From: Candidatus Bathyarchaeota archaeon
Lineage (GTDB): Archaea > Thermoproteota > Bathyarchaeia > Bathyarchaeales > Bathycorpusculaceae
Reading direction: 5' to 3'
DNA: 40,345 nt
NCBI GenBank assembly: GCA_937873375.1
Contig: CALMWK010000021.1
Span: 1 to 40,345 of the forward strand
Shown here: positions 7,190 to 15,017 of the stretch, in pieces
Layout: the number at the start of each line of letters is the position of its first letter
How positions within the stretch are numbered: position 1 is the stretch's first letter
The notes under the pieces: model-generated
The model's input: only the letters and a program-made list of their open reading frames with translations
The model's database searches: none
Told to the model about the DNA's origin: nothing
Position numbers and translations under genes: made by a program

Positions 7190-7741
7190 ATGAGTGTTGA
7201 AGATAAAGCGGAACTCATAATCGCTATAAGAAACTACAAATGTGAAAAAAGAAAAAAACGTGCCAACGGAATTGATTTTACAGCCTCAGACGCTACGTCG
7301 GACGAGAAAATACTCCTACGTTCTATAGAGCCACAAGCCAAAGCAGGATTTGTTGGCGTGGACGACGTCAAGAAAATGTGGAAAGTTATGAAGAGCGAAG
7401 ATTACGACCGCGGAGTTCTGATAAGCAAAAGGTTCACAGTTGCCGCAGTCGAGGAAATGGCGCAGGACAACATCCAACAAGTTTCCGACGAATACATGCC
7501 GCCGTTCAAACCCGAAAAACTCTACCTTACGATAAATAATTATGTAAAGAATCTCTGCAAAGCGAAGTGCGGCGATGTTCCCTTAAAGGAATCCGATTGC
7601 AAAAGCTACACAGATGAAAACGCTTGCAGAATCAGGGCAATCAGCCGCAACGCGTCATTCCATTTTGAAAAGGGCTGGATGAACCTTCTAAAAGACGACC
7701 TTAAACAACTGTTGACGCTAAATAAATTAGCGACCGCATGA
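7190..7741 (+). CDS. Mrr-like PD-(D/E)XK nuclease-fold protein
   Basis: A 183-aa protein. The segment 'VGVDDVKKMWKVMKSEDYDRG' to 'VLISKRFTVAAVEEM' (about residues 55-92) resembles Mrr-type domains, where a helix is followed by a '.RGVLI.. .FT..A' strand-helix. 'IEPQAKAGFVGVDD' could supply the Q and D of a variant active site, but a full D-x(n)-ExK set is not clear. The C-terminal third holds CKAKC and two further cysteines (SDCKSY and NACRIR), a possible zinc site. ATG at 7190 follows GTTGGTAAA without a strong ribosome site. Archaeal relatives are usually called restriction endonuclease-like. No methylase lies beside it, so a role in restriction is doubtful. Confidence 0.5.
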   Translation: MSVEDKAELIIAIRNYKCEKRKKRANGIDFTASDATSDEKILLRSIEPQAKAGFVGVDDVKKMWKVMKSEDYDRGVLISKRFTVAAVEEMAQDNIQQVSDEYMPPFKPEKLYLTINNYVKNLCKAKCGDVPLKESDCKSYTDENACRIRAISRNASFHFEKGWMNLLKDDLKQLLTLNKLATA

Positions 7742-7857
7742 GCAGGGTTTCTTTGGGCTAATAAGCAGGCTGTCAGCGATTTGTAGTTTTCATTAAAGTA
7801 GGGAACGTTTTACATAATTAATTTACACTTTAAAAGTTGAAAAGAAAAATTGGGATG

Positions 7858-8130
7858 TTAGTTCTGATTTGCCAATTCAACAAGTGAACCTATGGCTTGT
7901 CCTGGAACACCATGGGCGAATCTAACGCGAAGCATACCTTTTCTGCCATGTAAGCCGACTATTTTTCCAGCCAACTCGCTTTTTCCTTGTTTCCACAAAA
8001 CTTTTTGCCCTATGAGTTTGCTGGATAGAGAAACTGAATCAAACTGTTCGAATTGGATGAGGCATTCTCTTGGCGACTGCGCCTTTGGACCTGTTCGGTA
8101 GTTTGTTATTCTTCCGTTAACTTTTGTCAA
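7858..8130 (-). CDS. rpl35ae: Ribosomal protein eL33 (L35Ae)
   Basis: A 90-aa protein matching archaeal L35Ae: 'KVNGRITNYRTG' at the start, then 'SSKLIGQKVLWKQGK', 'GKIVGLHGRKGMLRVRF' and 'GVPGQAIGSLVEL' at the end. It binds 23S rRNA in the large subunit. The open frame extends 56 codons further upstream, but that part is not family-like. TTG at 8130 is chosen because GGTGA lies 5 nt before it and the length then fits the family. A TATA-like CTTTTAAAG at 8172-8180 is placed well for this start. Confidence 0.85.
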   Translation of the reverse strand: MTKVNGRITNYRTGPKAQSPRECLIQFEQFDSVSLSSKLIGQKVLWKQGKSELAGKIVGLHGRKGMLRVRFAHGVPGQAIGSLVELANQN

Positions 8131-8328
8131 AACATTCACCGGTTTTAGCGCTCCTCTTAAGGTGAATCGGGCTTTTAAAGCTGTGCTATGCAGAGCGCTG
8201 TTATCCGCAACAAGTACAGGCGTTACCAAGCAGTTGTCTAATATGAGTGTAGGCAAAGTAGTTGAGCTTAAAAGAAGCAACTCAGGGTTTATTAGCAAAA
8301 GCCACCCTAACCTTCCTCAGTGCTCAAA

Positions 8329-8700
8329 ATGCCTAAAGACCCCACAGCAACGACCCAAAAAGAGCCAAACCAAAGCGACGGACAAGTACGACTGCGCAAA
8401 TGGGAAGAATTCAAACAGCAAGTCATCGAGAAAAAACCGGGCAGCATTGTCTTCATTTTAGAGCAGAACGGCTTTACTCAAGACAAAGAAATCACAATCC
8501 TTCGGCTTATTATGATGTACGACAAAAAATACTACATATTCATAGACACCCCAAAAGGCGACACCCTCAGAGAAACTGCAATCTCACTGCACAAAGACAA
8601 GAAGGGCACCCGCTTTCTAGACGAGGACGAAGTCAAAAAATACCTAAAAAACCAGTTTGAAGGAGAAAAACTCGAAATCTACTCCTTCTGGACCACCTGA
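8329..8700 (+). CDS. Conserved archaeal-type protein of unknown function, 123 aa
   Basis: A soluble alpha/beta protein with no known motif. After a polar N terminus comes 'WEEFKQQVIEKKPGSIVFI', then 'ITILRLIMMYDKKYYIFIDT', 'PKGDTLRETAISLHKDKKG' and 'RFLDEDEVKKYLKNQFE'. The alternation of strands and charged helices suggests a compact domain. ATG at 8329 is preferred; an in-frame GTG lies three codons upstream. No ribosome binding site precedes it, so it may be leaderless. Its last 22 bp overlap the end of the convergent acr3 gene. I cannot assign a function. Confidence 0.65.
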   Translation: MPKDPTATTQKEPNQSDGQVRLRKWEEFKQQVIEKKPGSIVFILEQNGFTQDKEITILRLIMMYDKKYYIFIDTPKGDTLRETAISLHKDKKGTRFLDEDEVKKYLKNQFEGEKLEIYSFWTT

Positions 8701-9761
8701 GCTTTAGCATACTTTTTCCTTGGGAAGTACTTTCTAGTGCGCAGTCCAAGCCAGACAAGCGAAAGCATCAGCGGCACCTCCATAAGGGGACCAATCACCG
8801 TCGCCAAAGCAGCGCCTGAACCGATGCCGTAGAGGGTTGTGGCAACGGCTATTGCGACCTCGAAGTGGCTGCTGCTGCCTATGATTGTGGTGTCGATGGC
8901 GGTTTCGTATTTCCAGCCCAAGAAATAGCCCAGCAGGTACGTCCAAGTAATCATAACCGCATAGTGAATCAGGTTAGGCAAAGCGAGGTAGCCTACAAGT
9001 AACGGGTCGTTGAGGATTGTTTGCCCAGCGAACGAGAACAAAACCACCAGCGTAACCAGCAAAGCGACTATGGAGATTTTGCCTACAGCTGGATTGTACT
9101 TGTCTTTGAACCATTCTTCGCCTTTTCTTTTGATGATGAGCCTGCGCGACAAAGCGCCTGCGCCTACGGGAAGCGCAATGAAAAACAAAACGCTGACGGC
9201 GATTAAGTCCCATGGCACGGGGATACTGCTAACGCCCAAGTAAAGTGCCGCCAAAGGCGCATACAAAACCAACATAATCAATGCGTTGACGGCTGTGTTG
9301 ATTAGACCCTGTGCCATGTCGCCCTTTGCTAAAAACATCCACCACATAACCATAGCGGTACAAGGCGAGAGTCCCAGCAATATGACGCCTGCGATGTACT
9401 GGGGGTTGCCTGCTAGAAAAGTGTTGGCAAGCACAGTCATCAAAATTGGCGCAATCACCCAATTAGCAAAAATGGTAACCAGTAAAGGCTTAGGATTCTG
9501 GGCAGCCTTTTTTACGTCGCTGAATCGTATGCCCACCACCGTTGGGTACATCATAAAAAACAACAAAACGCCGATGGGAATCGAGAGCTGGGCAAACTTG
9601 AGGGAATCCATGAATTGCCCAAACTCAGGCAAAAACCTGCCCAACAACAAACCCGCGACTATGCATAAGGCTATCCAGAGCGTCAGGTACTTTTCCCAGA
9701 GCCCCAGCGATAATTCTTTTTTTATGTGTGAGGTTGCTTGTTTTTCATGCTCGGATGGCAT
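8679..9761 (-). CDS. acr3: ACR3-family arsenite efflux permease
   Basis: A 360-aa integral membrane protein with about ten membrane helices, exporting As(III) by exchange with protons. Family hallmarks are the Cys in 'LGLSPCTAMVMWW', essential in helix 4, and the Glu in 'SSSHFEVAIAVATT' of helix 9. ATG at 9761 is chosen because GAGGA lies 6 nt upstream and the preceding 18 codons overlap arsR. The arsR stop is 13 nt upstream, so the two form an operon that is presumably released by arsenite. Firm family call. Confidence 0.92.
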   Translation of the reverse strand: MPSEHEKQATSHIKKELSLGLWEKYLTLWIALCIVAGLLLGRFLPEFGQFMDSLKFAQLSIPIGVLLFFMMYPTVVGIRFSDVKKAAQNPKPLLVTIFANWVIAPILMTVLANTFLAGNPQYIAGVILLGLSPCTAMVMWWMFLAKGDMAQGLINTAVNALIMLVLYAPLAALYLGVSSIPVPWDLIAVSVLFFIALPVGAGALSRRLIIKRKGEEWFKDKYNPAVGKISIVALLVTLVVLFSFAGQTILNDPLLVGYLALPNLIHYAVMITWTYLLGYFLGWKYETAIDTTIIGSSSHFEVAIAVATTLYGIGSGAALATVIGPLMEVPLMLSLVWLGLRTRKYFPRKKYAKAQVVQKE

Positions 9762-9774
9762 GGTTTTTCCTCGG

Positions 9775-10101
9775 TCAGCAAACCATTTGTTCCAGGATTT
9801 TCTTGGTGAGAGCACTCGCCAGTTCGGGTGATATGTCGTCTATAATCTTGTAGATTCTATCATCTGTGACTGAATAAAGCCGTTTAGTGCCATCTTTTCT
9901 GTGTGCAACTAATCCGTTGTCTTTGAGGATTTTCAGATGACGTGAAACAACGGGCTGAATGAGATTTAGATGGGGCACTATTTCGCATACACATTTTTCG
10001 CCCTCACGAATAAACTCCAGTATCTCTAGTCTGACGGGGTCTGAGAGCGCGTAAAAAACCTTGGCTTTGAGTCTGTGTGGGTTATCTTGTTTTGGAGCCA
10101 T
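9775..10101 (-). CDS. arsR: ArsR-family arsenite-responsive repressor
   Basis: A 108-aa winged-helix protein. The order 'ALSDPVRLEILEFI', 'KCVCEIVPHLNL', 'IQPVVSRHLKILKDNGLV' and 'RKDGTKRLYSV' is the ArsR/SmtB domain. Cys37 and Cys39 (CVC) sit in helix alpha3, where As(III) binds in classical ArsR, and Cys108 is the last residue and could be a third thiol. It is first in the arsR-acr3 operon. The start ATG lies only 21-34 nt from the palindromic TATA element at 10122-10135, so the transcript is probably leaderless and the repressor may bind over the TATA box. Confidence 0.92.
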   Translation of the reverse strand: MAPKQDNPHRLKAKVFYALSDPVRLEILEFIREGEKCVCEIVPHLNLIQPVVSRHLKILKDNGLVAHRKDGTKRLYSVTDDRIYKIIDDISPELASALTKKILEQMVC

Positions 10102-10121
10102 ACCCCAATGGGAACCATAGC

Positions 10122-10135
10122 AATATTTAAATATT
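10122..10135. promoter_or_regulatory. Palindromic TATA element of the arsR-acr3 unit
   Basis: AATATTTAAATATT is a perfect 14-bp palindrome that includes a TATA box. It lies 21 nt from the arsR start and 40 nt before the divergent propeller gene, so it could serve both directions. A window of 20 nt around it is matched at 19 positions by 11593-11612 before the ferredoxin-arsC unit. Operator function for ArsR is inferred from this sharing. Confidence 0.6.
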
Positions 10136-10175
10136 TACATCTTCTGTTCTGGTTAACCATAACTGAGATGGAAAC

Positions 10176-11522
10176 ATGTCTGGCTGTCTGAGAGGACTAA
10201 AACCCAAAGACATCATCTGTGGTGTTCTTCTAATCTCGCTTGTATGTTCATTTTTCACTGTATCAGGAGCTTTTGCTAGTTCCTCCTCGGATGACTGGCC
10301 AATGTTTCATCATGACCTGAACCACACGGGTTACTCAACAAGCACTAATCCACCAACTTCCGCAAACAAACTATGGAATTACACAACTGGAAATGTGGTG
10401 TGGGCTTCGCCTACAGTTGTTAACGGCTACGTTTACATACCCTCTGATGACATCAGCATCTATTGTCTTAATGCTTCAACAGGCTCTAAAATCTGGAGCT
10501 ACCCAACCAGAGGTCCTATTGGTTCGTCTGCCGCCGTCGCCGACGGCTATGTCTACTTTGGGTCTTATGACAGAAACATTTACTGTCTGGACGCATCCAC
10601 GGGCGCTAAAATGTGGAATTTCACAACTGGCGCTTCAGTGGAGTCTTGTCCTGCGGTTACTGATGGCTACGTCTATGCGGGGTCTTGGGACAACAATGTC
10701 TATTGTTTTAATGCTTTAACAGGAGCTAAAACATGGAACTACACAACGAACGGCCTTGTGGAGTCTTCTCCTGCAGTAGCCAACGGCTATGTCTACGTGG
10801 GCTCTGTTGACGGCAACATTTATTGTTTTGATGCGTTAACTGGAGCAAAAATATGGAATTACACAACTGGGAATGTAATACAGTCTTCCCCTGCGGTTGC
10901 GGGTGATTACGTCTACATAGGGTCCGAAGACAACAGCGTTTACTGTCTTAACGCGGCAACTGGAGCAAAAATATGGAGTTATGCAACGCAAGGTTGGGTT
11001 GACTCGTCTCCCGCGGTAGCTAACGGCTACGTCTACGTAGGGTCTTGGGATGGAGACAACAATGTTTATTGCCTCAACGCTTTAACGGGCGAGAAAATAT
11101 GGAACTACACAGCTCAAGAAGGCGTGAATTCGTCTCCTGCGGTTGCGGGTGGTTATGTGTATGTGGGTTCTTGGGATGGTAACCTGTATTGCCTTGATGC
11201 TTTGACAGGGGCTAAGGTGTGGAGCTACCAAACGCAGTCTCATGTGAATTCTTCACCAGCGGTTGTCGGCAATCAGGTTTACGTGGGTTCTTGGGACCAT
11301 AACGTGTATGCTTTCGGAACCTCATCCGCCACAGATACCCCTTCGCCTTCAACATCGCCTACGCCAAGTCCTTCTTCCTTGCCTTCAGAGCAAACAACAC
11401 CTTCACCAACACCTCAACCAATCGAGTCCATATCCACAGAACTCATTTATGTGGTGGCTGCCGTAATCGCTGCAACAGTGATTGTTGCTGTAGTGCTCAT
11501 GTTTAGGCGAAGAAAACACTAA
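10176..11522 (+). CDS. Membrane-anchored PQQ-like beta-propeller surface protein
   Basis: A 448-aa exported protein. It has a signal segment (about residues 14-34), then eight near-identical 40-residue repeats (about 70-375) of the type SSPAVANGYVYVGSWDGN, followed by a Tyr-Cys, L(N/D)A-TGAK and W-Y strand. This is the PQQ-like/YVTN eight-blade propeller plan seen in BamB-like proteins. A Ser/Thr/Pro-rich stalk (about 378-412) and a C-terminal membrane helix with a RRRKH stop (about 419-448) anchor it outside the cell. Seven repeats keep a Tyr-Cys pair. The blades are also similar as DNA (about 120 bp), so unequal recombination is likely. It is divergent from arsR, and any link to arsenic is unknown. 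Confidence 0.85.
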   Translation: MSGCLRGLKPKDIICGVLLISLVCSFFTVSGAFASSSSDDWPMFHHDLNHTGYSTSTNPPTSANKLWNYTTGNVVWASPTVVNGYVYIPSDDISIYCLNASTGSKIWSYPTRGPIGSSAAVADGYVYFGSYDRNIYCLDASTGAKMWNFTTGASVESCPAVTDGYVYAGSWDNNVYCFNALTGAKTWNYTTNGLVESSPAVANGYVYVGSVDGNIYCFDALTGAKIWNYTTGNVIQSSPAVAGDYVYIGSEDNSVYCLNAATGAKIWSYATQGWVDSSPAVANGYVYVGSWDGDNNVYCLNALTGEKIWNYTAQEGVNSSPAVAGGYVYVGSWDGNLYCLDALTGAKVWSYQTQSHVNSSPAVVGNQVYVGSWDHNVYAFGTSSATDTPSPSTSPTPSPSSLPSEQTTPSPTPQPIESISTELIYVVAAVIAATVIVAVVLMFRRRKH

Positions 11523-11548
11523 CCGTCATTTACGCTGATGGAGTGTTT

Positions 11549-11560
11549 CTCTTTTTTTGT
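11549..11560 (+). terminator. Poly-T terminator
   Basis: The sequence CTCTTTTTTTG follows the propeller gene stop by about 27 nt. An oligo-T tract of this kind is a typical archaeal termination signal and separates the propeller gene from the ferredoxin-arsC unit. Confidence 0.45.
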
Positions 11561-11593
11561 GTTAGCAAGAGTGAATCGAGAAAACTTCATAAC

Positions 11594-11607
11594 AATATTT
11601 AAATATT
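11594..11607 (+). promoter_or_regulatory. Palindromic TATA element of the ferredoxin-arsC unit
   Basis: The same perfect palindrome AATATTTAAATATT as at 10122-10135, and the flanks match too (19 of 20 nt). It lies 63 nt before the ferredoxin start. The copy is best explained as a common ArsR-controlled promoter; that is inference. Confidence 0.6.
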
Positions 11608-11670
11608 TATATAGTGCATGGAAATGCGAAAGAACAAAACAGCTAACGAACGCAAGGAGACACTAAAAGA

Positions 11671-11964
11671 ATGCCTGAAGAAACATATCACGGAATTCCT
11701 CGAAGCAAGATACAATGGGGTCCAACAATAGACTATGAAAAATGCATCAACTGCGGAAAATGCGTGGACTACTGCACTCTCGGTGTGTACGAGTTTGAAG
11801 AGAAAGACGGAAAAAAGAGGTCAGTTGTAAAAAATCCGACTAATTGCGTAGTGTTCTGTACAGGTTGCGACGGAATATGCCCTGCCAGCGCCATCAAACA
11901 TCCTTCAAAAATAGAAACAAGAGAAATAATGCGAAAACTCAAAAAAGCTCAAATTAAAGAGTAA
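11671..11964 (+). CDS. Ferredoxin, two 4Fe-4S clusters
   Basis: A 97-aa iron-sulfur protein. The first cluster motif is CINCGKCVDYC (about residues 25-35), and the second set is C-x3-C-x2-C-x3-CP in 'NCVVFCTGCDGICP' (about 58-71). It would pass low-potential electrons in the cytoplasm. An AAGGAGA ribosome site precedes the ATG. It is the first gene of a unit with arsC-like and a small ORF under the ars-type palindromic promoter. This suggests it feeds electrons to arsenate reduction or to a thiol system, but that is inferred only from the arrangement. Confidence 0.85.
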   Translation: MPEETYHGIPRSKIQWGPTIDYEKCINCGKCVDYCTLGVYEFEEKDGKKRSVVKNPTNCVVFCTGCDGICPASAIKHPSKIETREIMRKLKKAQIKE

Positions 11965-11983
11965 CTTCAAAGGTCGCCAAGAC

Positions 11984-12397
11984 ATGAGGTATAACGTGAA
12001 GAACATTTTATTTGTCTGTGTGGAGAATGCGGGCAGAAGCCAAATGGCAGAAGCCTTCGCCAACTACTACGGGAAGGGGAAGCTAACCGCCCAAAGTGCA
12101 GGCATTAAACTTGCCGACAAAGTCAACCCCGTGGCAGTGGAAGCTATGAAGGAAAAAAGCATTGACATATCCAAAAACAAGCCTAAAATGCTTACGCAGA
12201 AGATGGCAGGCGAAGCCGACCTCATCATAACCATGGGCTGCGGGGCAGCAGAAATTTGTCCCGGGCCCTTCTTTAGGACCACGGTGGACTGGGCGCTTGA
12301 AGACCCAAAAGGCAAACCCATCGAGAAGGTCAGAAAAATTCGCGACGAAATTGAACGAAGAGTCAAAGAATTAATAGCAAAAAAAGAATCAGCTTAA
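11984..12397 (+). CDS. arsC: Arsenate reductase, low-molecular-weight phosphatase fold
   Basis: A 137-aa cytoplasmic protein. 'FVCVENAGRSQMAEA' holds the P-loop Cys-x5-Arg (Cys12, Arg18). Cys86 (MGCG) and Cys92 (ICPG) match the two resolving cysteines of thioredoxin-dependent ArsC, and 'WALEDPKG' carries the catalytic Asp-Pro. It reduces As(V) to As(III), which ACR3 then exports. ATG 11984 is used. GTG at 11996 has a better-spaced GAGGT and gives the more usual MKNILFVCV start, so the true start may be four codons later. It lies 19 nt behind the ferredoxin gene. Confidence 0.88.
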   Translation: MRYNVKNILFVCVENAGRSQMAEAFANYYGKGKLTAQSAGIKLADKVNPVAVEAMKEKSIDISKNKPKMLTQKMAGEADLIITMGCGAAEICPGPFFRTTVDWALEDPKGKPIEKVRKIRDEIERRVKELIAKKESA

Positions 12398-12416
12398 AGA
12401 GAGAGGTGAATTTATT

Positions 12417-12593
12417 TTGGGAATATTTGTTGGATTAAAAGCAAACGTAAAACCTGAAGTTTTTGAGGCGGAAGCAGAGCCAACTAAAGAAACGCATCCT
12501 CAATACGACATTATTTATGGTCCATTTGCATCGGCAGACGCAGTCCAGAAATACGTTGACGCCATGGGCGAGTTAGCCTGTGGGGAAGGCTAA
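12417..12593 (+). CDS. Small acidic protein in the arsenic unit, 58 aa
   Basis: The frame runs from TTG 12417 to TAA 12593. GAGGTGA about 8 nt upstream is a strong ribosome site, and the gene starts 19 nt after arsC. The product begins with MGIFVGLKANVKPEVFEAEA, has 'YDIIYGPFASADAVQKYVDAM' in the middle (a strand-helix unit) and ends ELACGEG with one Cys. I do not recognise a family. Its position suggests an arsenic-related or redox accessory role, which is inference. Confidence 0.6.
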   Translation: MGIFVGLKANVKPEVFEAEAEPTKETHPQYDIIYGPFASADAVQKYVDAMGELACGEG

Positions 12594-12635
12594 TGCCATT
12601 CTAGCAACATTAAATACCTGAGAAAAAAAGGAAGG

Positions 12636-13793
12636 CTATATTTGCGGTGTAGGTCTTGTGCCCAAGATAACGTTTACATCCACGGTGGTATTGTTTCTGA
12701 CGACAGTTACCACAACTAAATCGCCAGGCAACGTGTTTCCTTCAAGATAACTGCCCAAGTCGTCACTGTTTTTGATGGTGGTTCCATTAAAAGCAATTAT
12801 TACGTCACCAGCCTGCAATTTGCCATCTGAAGGACCACCAACGGCAACTGTGCCCACATACCTGCCGTATGTTACATTCAAATTTAATTCCTGAGCTAAA
12901 TCATAACTCATATCGCTCCTGCTTGGAGACGACGCAATGCCCAAGTAAGAGTGAGACAGATACCTTCCCGTGGTCACCAAAGACCCTACTTCCTTGAGTA
13001 TTGTGCTTGAGGGTATAGCGAAAACTAAACCCTGCGAGTCATAAACAGAAGCCGTGGTAATACCAACCACGTCACCAACAGCGTTTAGAAGTGGACCACC
13101 AGAATTTCCAGGATTAATAGGTGTGCTGGTTTGAATTATGTTAGCTATGGAAAAGCTCGTGTATTCCTCTTGAATTGAACGCCCAAGCGCACTAACCACG
13201 CCAGTGGTCAGCGAACCGACAAGTCCGTAAGGGTTTCCAATGGCAATCACTTGGTCACCCACACGTAACGCAGAGGAACTGACAATCTGAAGAGGCACAT
13301 ACTCGTTAAGAGGGGCATCATGAACTGACAGAACCGCTAAATCGGCGTACACATCAGAACCTAACACTGTTGCCGCGTAGCCTCGTCCACTGGAAAAAGT
13401 GACACTTACACTGGTTGTGTTGTAAATGACGTGGAAGTTCGTTATCACAACCATCATGCCTGAATAGTTATAAACGAAGCCTGAAGCCTGATATTCACCA
13501 TCGCTTGCGGTTGACTGAACAAGCACAACAGAAGCGCTAACCCTCTGATAGAGGTCAGCCAACCCAGCAGTACCGTTCTGGTAAATCGTAATTGTCTGAT
13601 TAGTAATGCTCTGATTTTGGGAACCGTTAAGATGTGCTATTTGATTCTGTAAATCGGTCACTTCACTGTTCAAATTACTGATTTGTCTGTAGTTTATGTA
13701 GAACACGGCTAAGCCGCCGACGAGCAATCCCATCGCAAACAATAAAGCTAGAAGGCTGCCGGATGCTTTACGAGAAATGAATAAGCGGAGCAT
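12636..13793 (-). CDS. HtrA/DegP-like membrane-anchored serine protease with PDZ domain
   Basis: A 385-aa S1C protease. One N-terminal membrane helix (about residues 12-33) places the rest outside the cell. A short coiled region and Asn-rich linker (35-78) follow. The protease core has His121 (NFHVIYN), Asp151 (YADLAVL) and Ser231 (PGNSGGP), a complete triad. A PDZ domain spans about 283-378. Such proteins degrade or refold damaged extracytoplasmic proteins. ATG at 13793 is chosen for GAGGT 8 nt upstream; an ATG seven codons earlier (13814) is the alternative. It is convergent with the arsenic unit. Confidence 0.88.
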   Translation of the reverse strand: MLRLFISRKASGSLLALLFAMGLLVGGLAVFYINYRQISNLNSEVTDLQNQIAHLNGSQNQSITNQTITIYQNGTAGLADLYQRVSASVVLVQSTASDGEYQASGFVYNYSGMMVVITNFHVIYNTTSVSVTFSSGRGYAATVLGSDVYADLAVLSVHDAPLNEYVPLQIVSSSALRVGDQVIAIGNPYGLVGSLTTGVVSALGRSIQEEYTSFSIANIIQTSTPINPGNSGGPLLNAVGDVVGITTASVYDSQGLVFAIPSSTILKEVGSLVTTGRYLSHSYLGIASSPSRSDMSYDLAQELNLNVTYGRYVGTVAVGGPSDGKLQAGDVIIAFNGTTIKNSDDLGSYLEGNTLPGDLVVVTVVRNNTTVDVNVILGTRPTPQI

Positions 13794-13864
13794 GGTGTCT
13801 AACCTCTTATCCATGCAAGTGAAAAATCGCGTAGATAAAAGTATTCCCAAATGAGGGGAAGAAG

Positions 13865-14866
13865 TTATTTTCTGCGGTCCACGATGTCTAAAGCGTCAGG
13901 TCCAGTGCCAATTAACGTCACGGGAACGCCTGTGCGCGTTTCAACTTCTTTAATGAACTGTTTCGCCTCAGCAGGTAACTCGTCAAAACGTCTTTTGCCT
14001 TGGCACGCAGGGAACAGAATATCAAGTTTTGTCATTGCAGCTTGGGTGGCACCGTTAATCTTCGCAGTTTTCTTAGCTAAATCAAAATCGAACGGAGCAC
14101 TGCGCCTGTCGCGACCTGTGCCCGCGGCAGTTTCAAACCATCCACGCTTCAGAGCTTCTTCCTTGGTTATTTCACCAGGCAAAGGTCCACCGCCAACGCG
14201 GGTTATGAAACTCTTGTAAACAATAATTACATCATCTACTCTTGTGGGACCAACACCTGCCTCGGAGGCTATGGCGGATGCGCCAGTGTCTCTTCCAGTC
14301 ACGTAGGGGTAACCTCCGCCTAAGAACAGGGAAAGCATGAAGCCTTGTGTGCCTTCGAGCAGAACTTTTTTGCCGTTGTCTAAGCCGTCGTTAATTTCTG
14401 TGATGGTGTCAACCACATAGGGTTTTAGTTCGGGGAGGTCTTTGGCGAGTTTTGCGGTGCGTCTTACGCGTTCCTCTATGGCGGGTCCAACACCCCAACC
14501 TGTGGTGCCTATGCCTTTGTTGACGGCGCTTGCCTTGTCCTGTGCAGAATGCTTTTCCTCGATTATAGACGCCTGCTGATCTATTCCTATGCGGTTGTGG
14601 ACTTTGGTGAGTTCCACTTCTTCAAAAAACTTGGCGACGTGGACGTTCGCGCCCGCAGCTATGAACAAACGAGATTTTGGATTTAAGAACGCTGCTGGAA
14701 CCATGTGGAGGGCATATTTTTTGCCTTCAACCCAGACTGTGTGTGCAGCGTTCACTGAGCCTGTGCGCACGCAATAATCCAAGTTGTCTTTCAGGGCGAG
14801 GTAGCTGATTATTTTTCCTTTGCCTTCATCTCCCCAGAAGGCGCCAACGATGACAGAACAAGGCAT
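13865..14866 (-). CDS. purA: Adenylosuccinate synthetase
   Basis: A 333-aa enzyme that joins IMP and aspartate using GTP, the first step from IMP to AMP. It has 'GAFWGDEGKGKIISYLA' (about residues 8-24), the GTP-binding GDEGKGK loop, and later 'GIGTTGWGVGPA' and 'LEGTQGFMLSL'. It is about 100 residues shorter than the bacterial enzyme, as usual for the archaeal form. ATG 14866 has GGTGA 6 nt upstream, and a TATA-like TTTAAATAATTC lies further up. Firm call. Confidence 0.95.
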   Translation of the reverse strand: MPCSVIVGAFWGDEGKGKIISYLALKDNLDYCVRTGSVNAAHTVWVEGKKYALHMVPAAFLNPKSRLFIAAGANVHVAKFFEEVELTKVHNRIGIDQQASIIEEKHSAQDKASAVNKGIGTTGWGVGPAIEERVRRTAKLAKDLPELKPYVVDTITEINDGLDNGKKVLLEGTQGFMLSLFLGGGYPYVTGRDTGASAIASEAGVGPTRVDDVIIVYKSFITRVGGGPLPGEITKEEALKRGWFETAAGTGRDRRSAPFDFDLAKKTAKINGATQAAMTKLDILFPACQGKRRFDELPAEAKQFIKEVETRTGVPVTLIGTGPDALDIVDRRK

Positions 14867-15017
14867 TTTAGTTCACCCTTGAAAGGGACTGCAAGAATTA
14901 TTTAAAACTGTTGGCATCTCCCATGTGTAGTTACCACGTTTTTGAGTTGTTTCAAAGGATACGAAAAACTGAGGTGCCCACAAGCCGCGGCTATAGTTTG
15001 GGTAAGTAAATTATGGT

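Noticed and set aside
8131-8298. N-terminal extension of eL33
   Set aside because: The extra 56 residues do not match the family, and a TTG with a well-placed GGTGA gives the normal length.
11618-11731. A 37-aa frame from ATG 11618 overlapping the ferredoxin start
   Set aside because: No ribosome site and no similarity; the ferredoxin ATG at 11671 has AAGGAGA.
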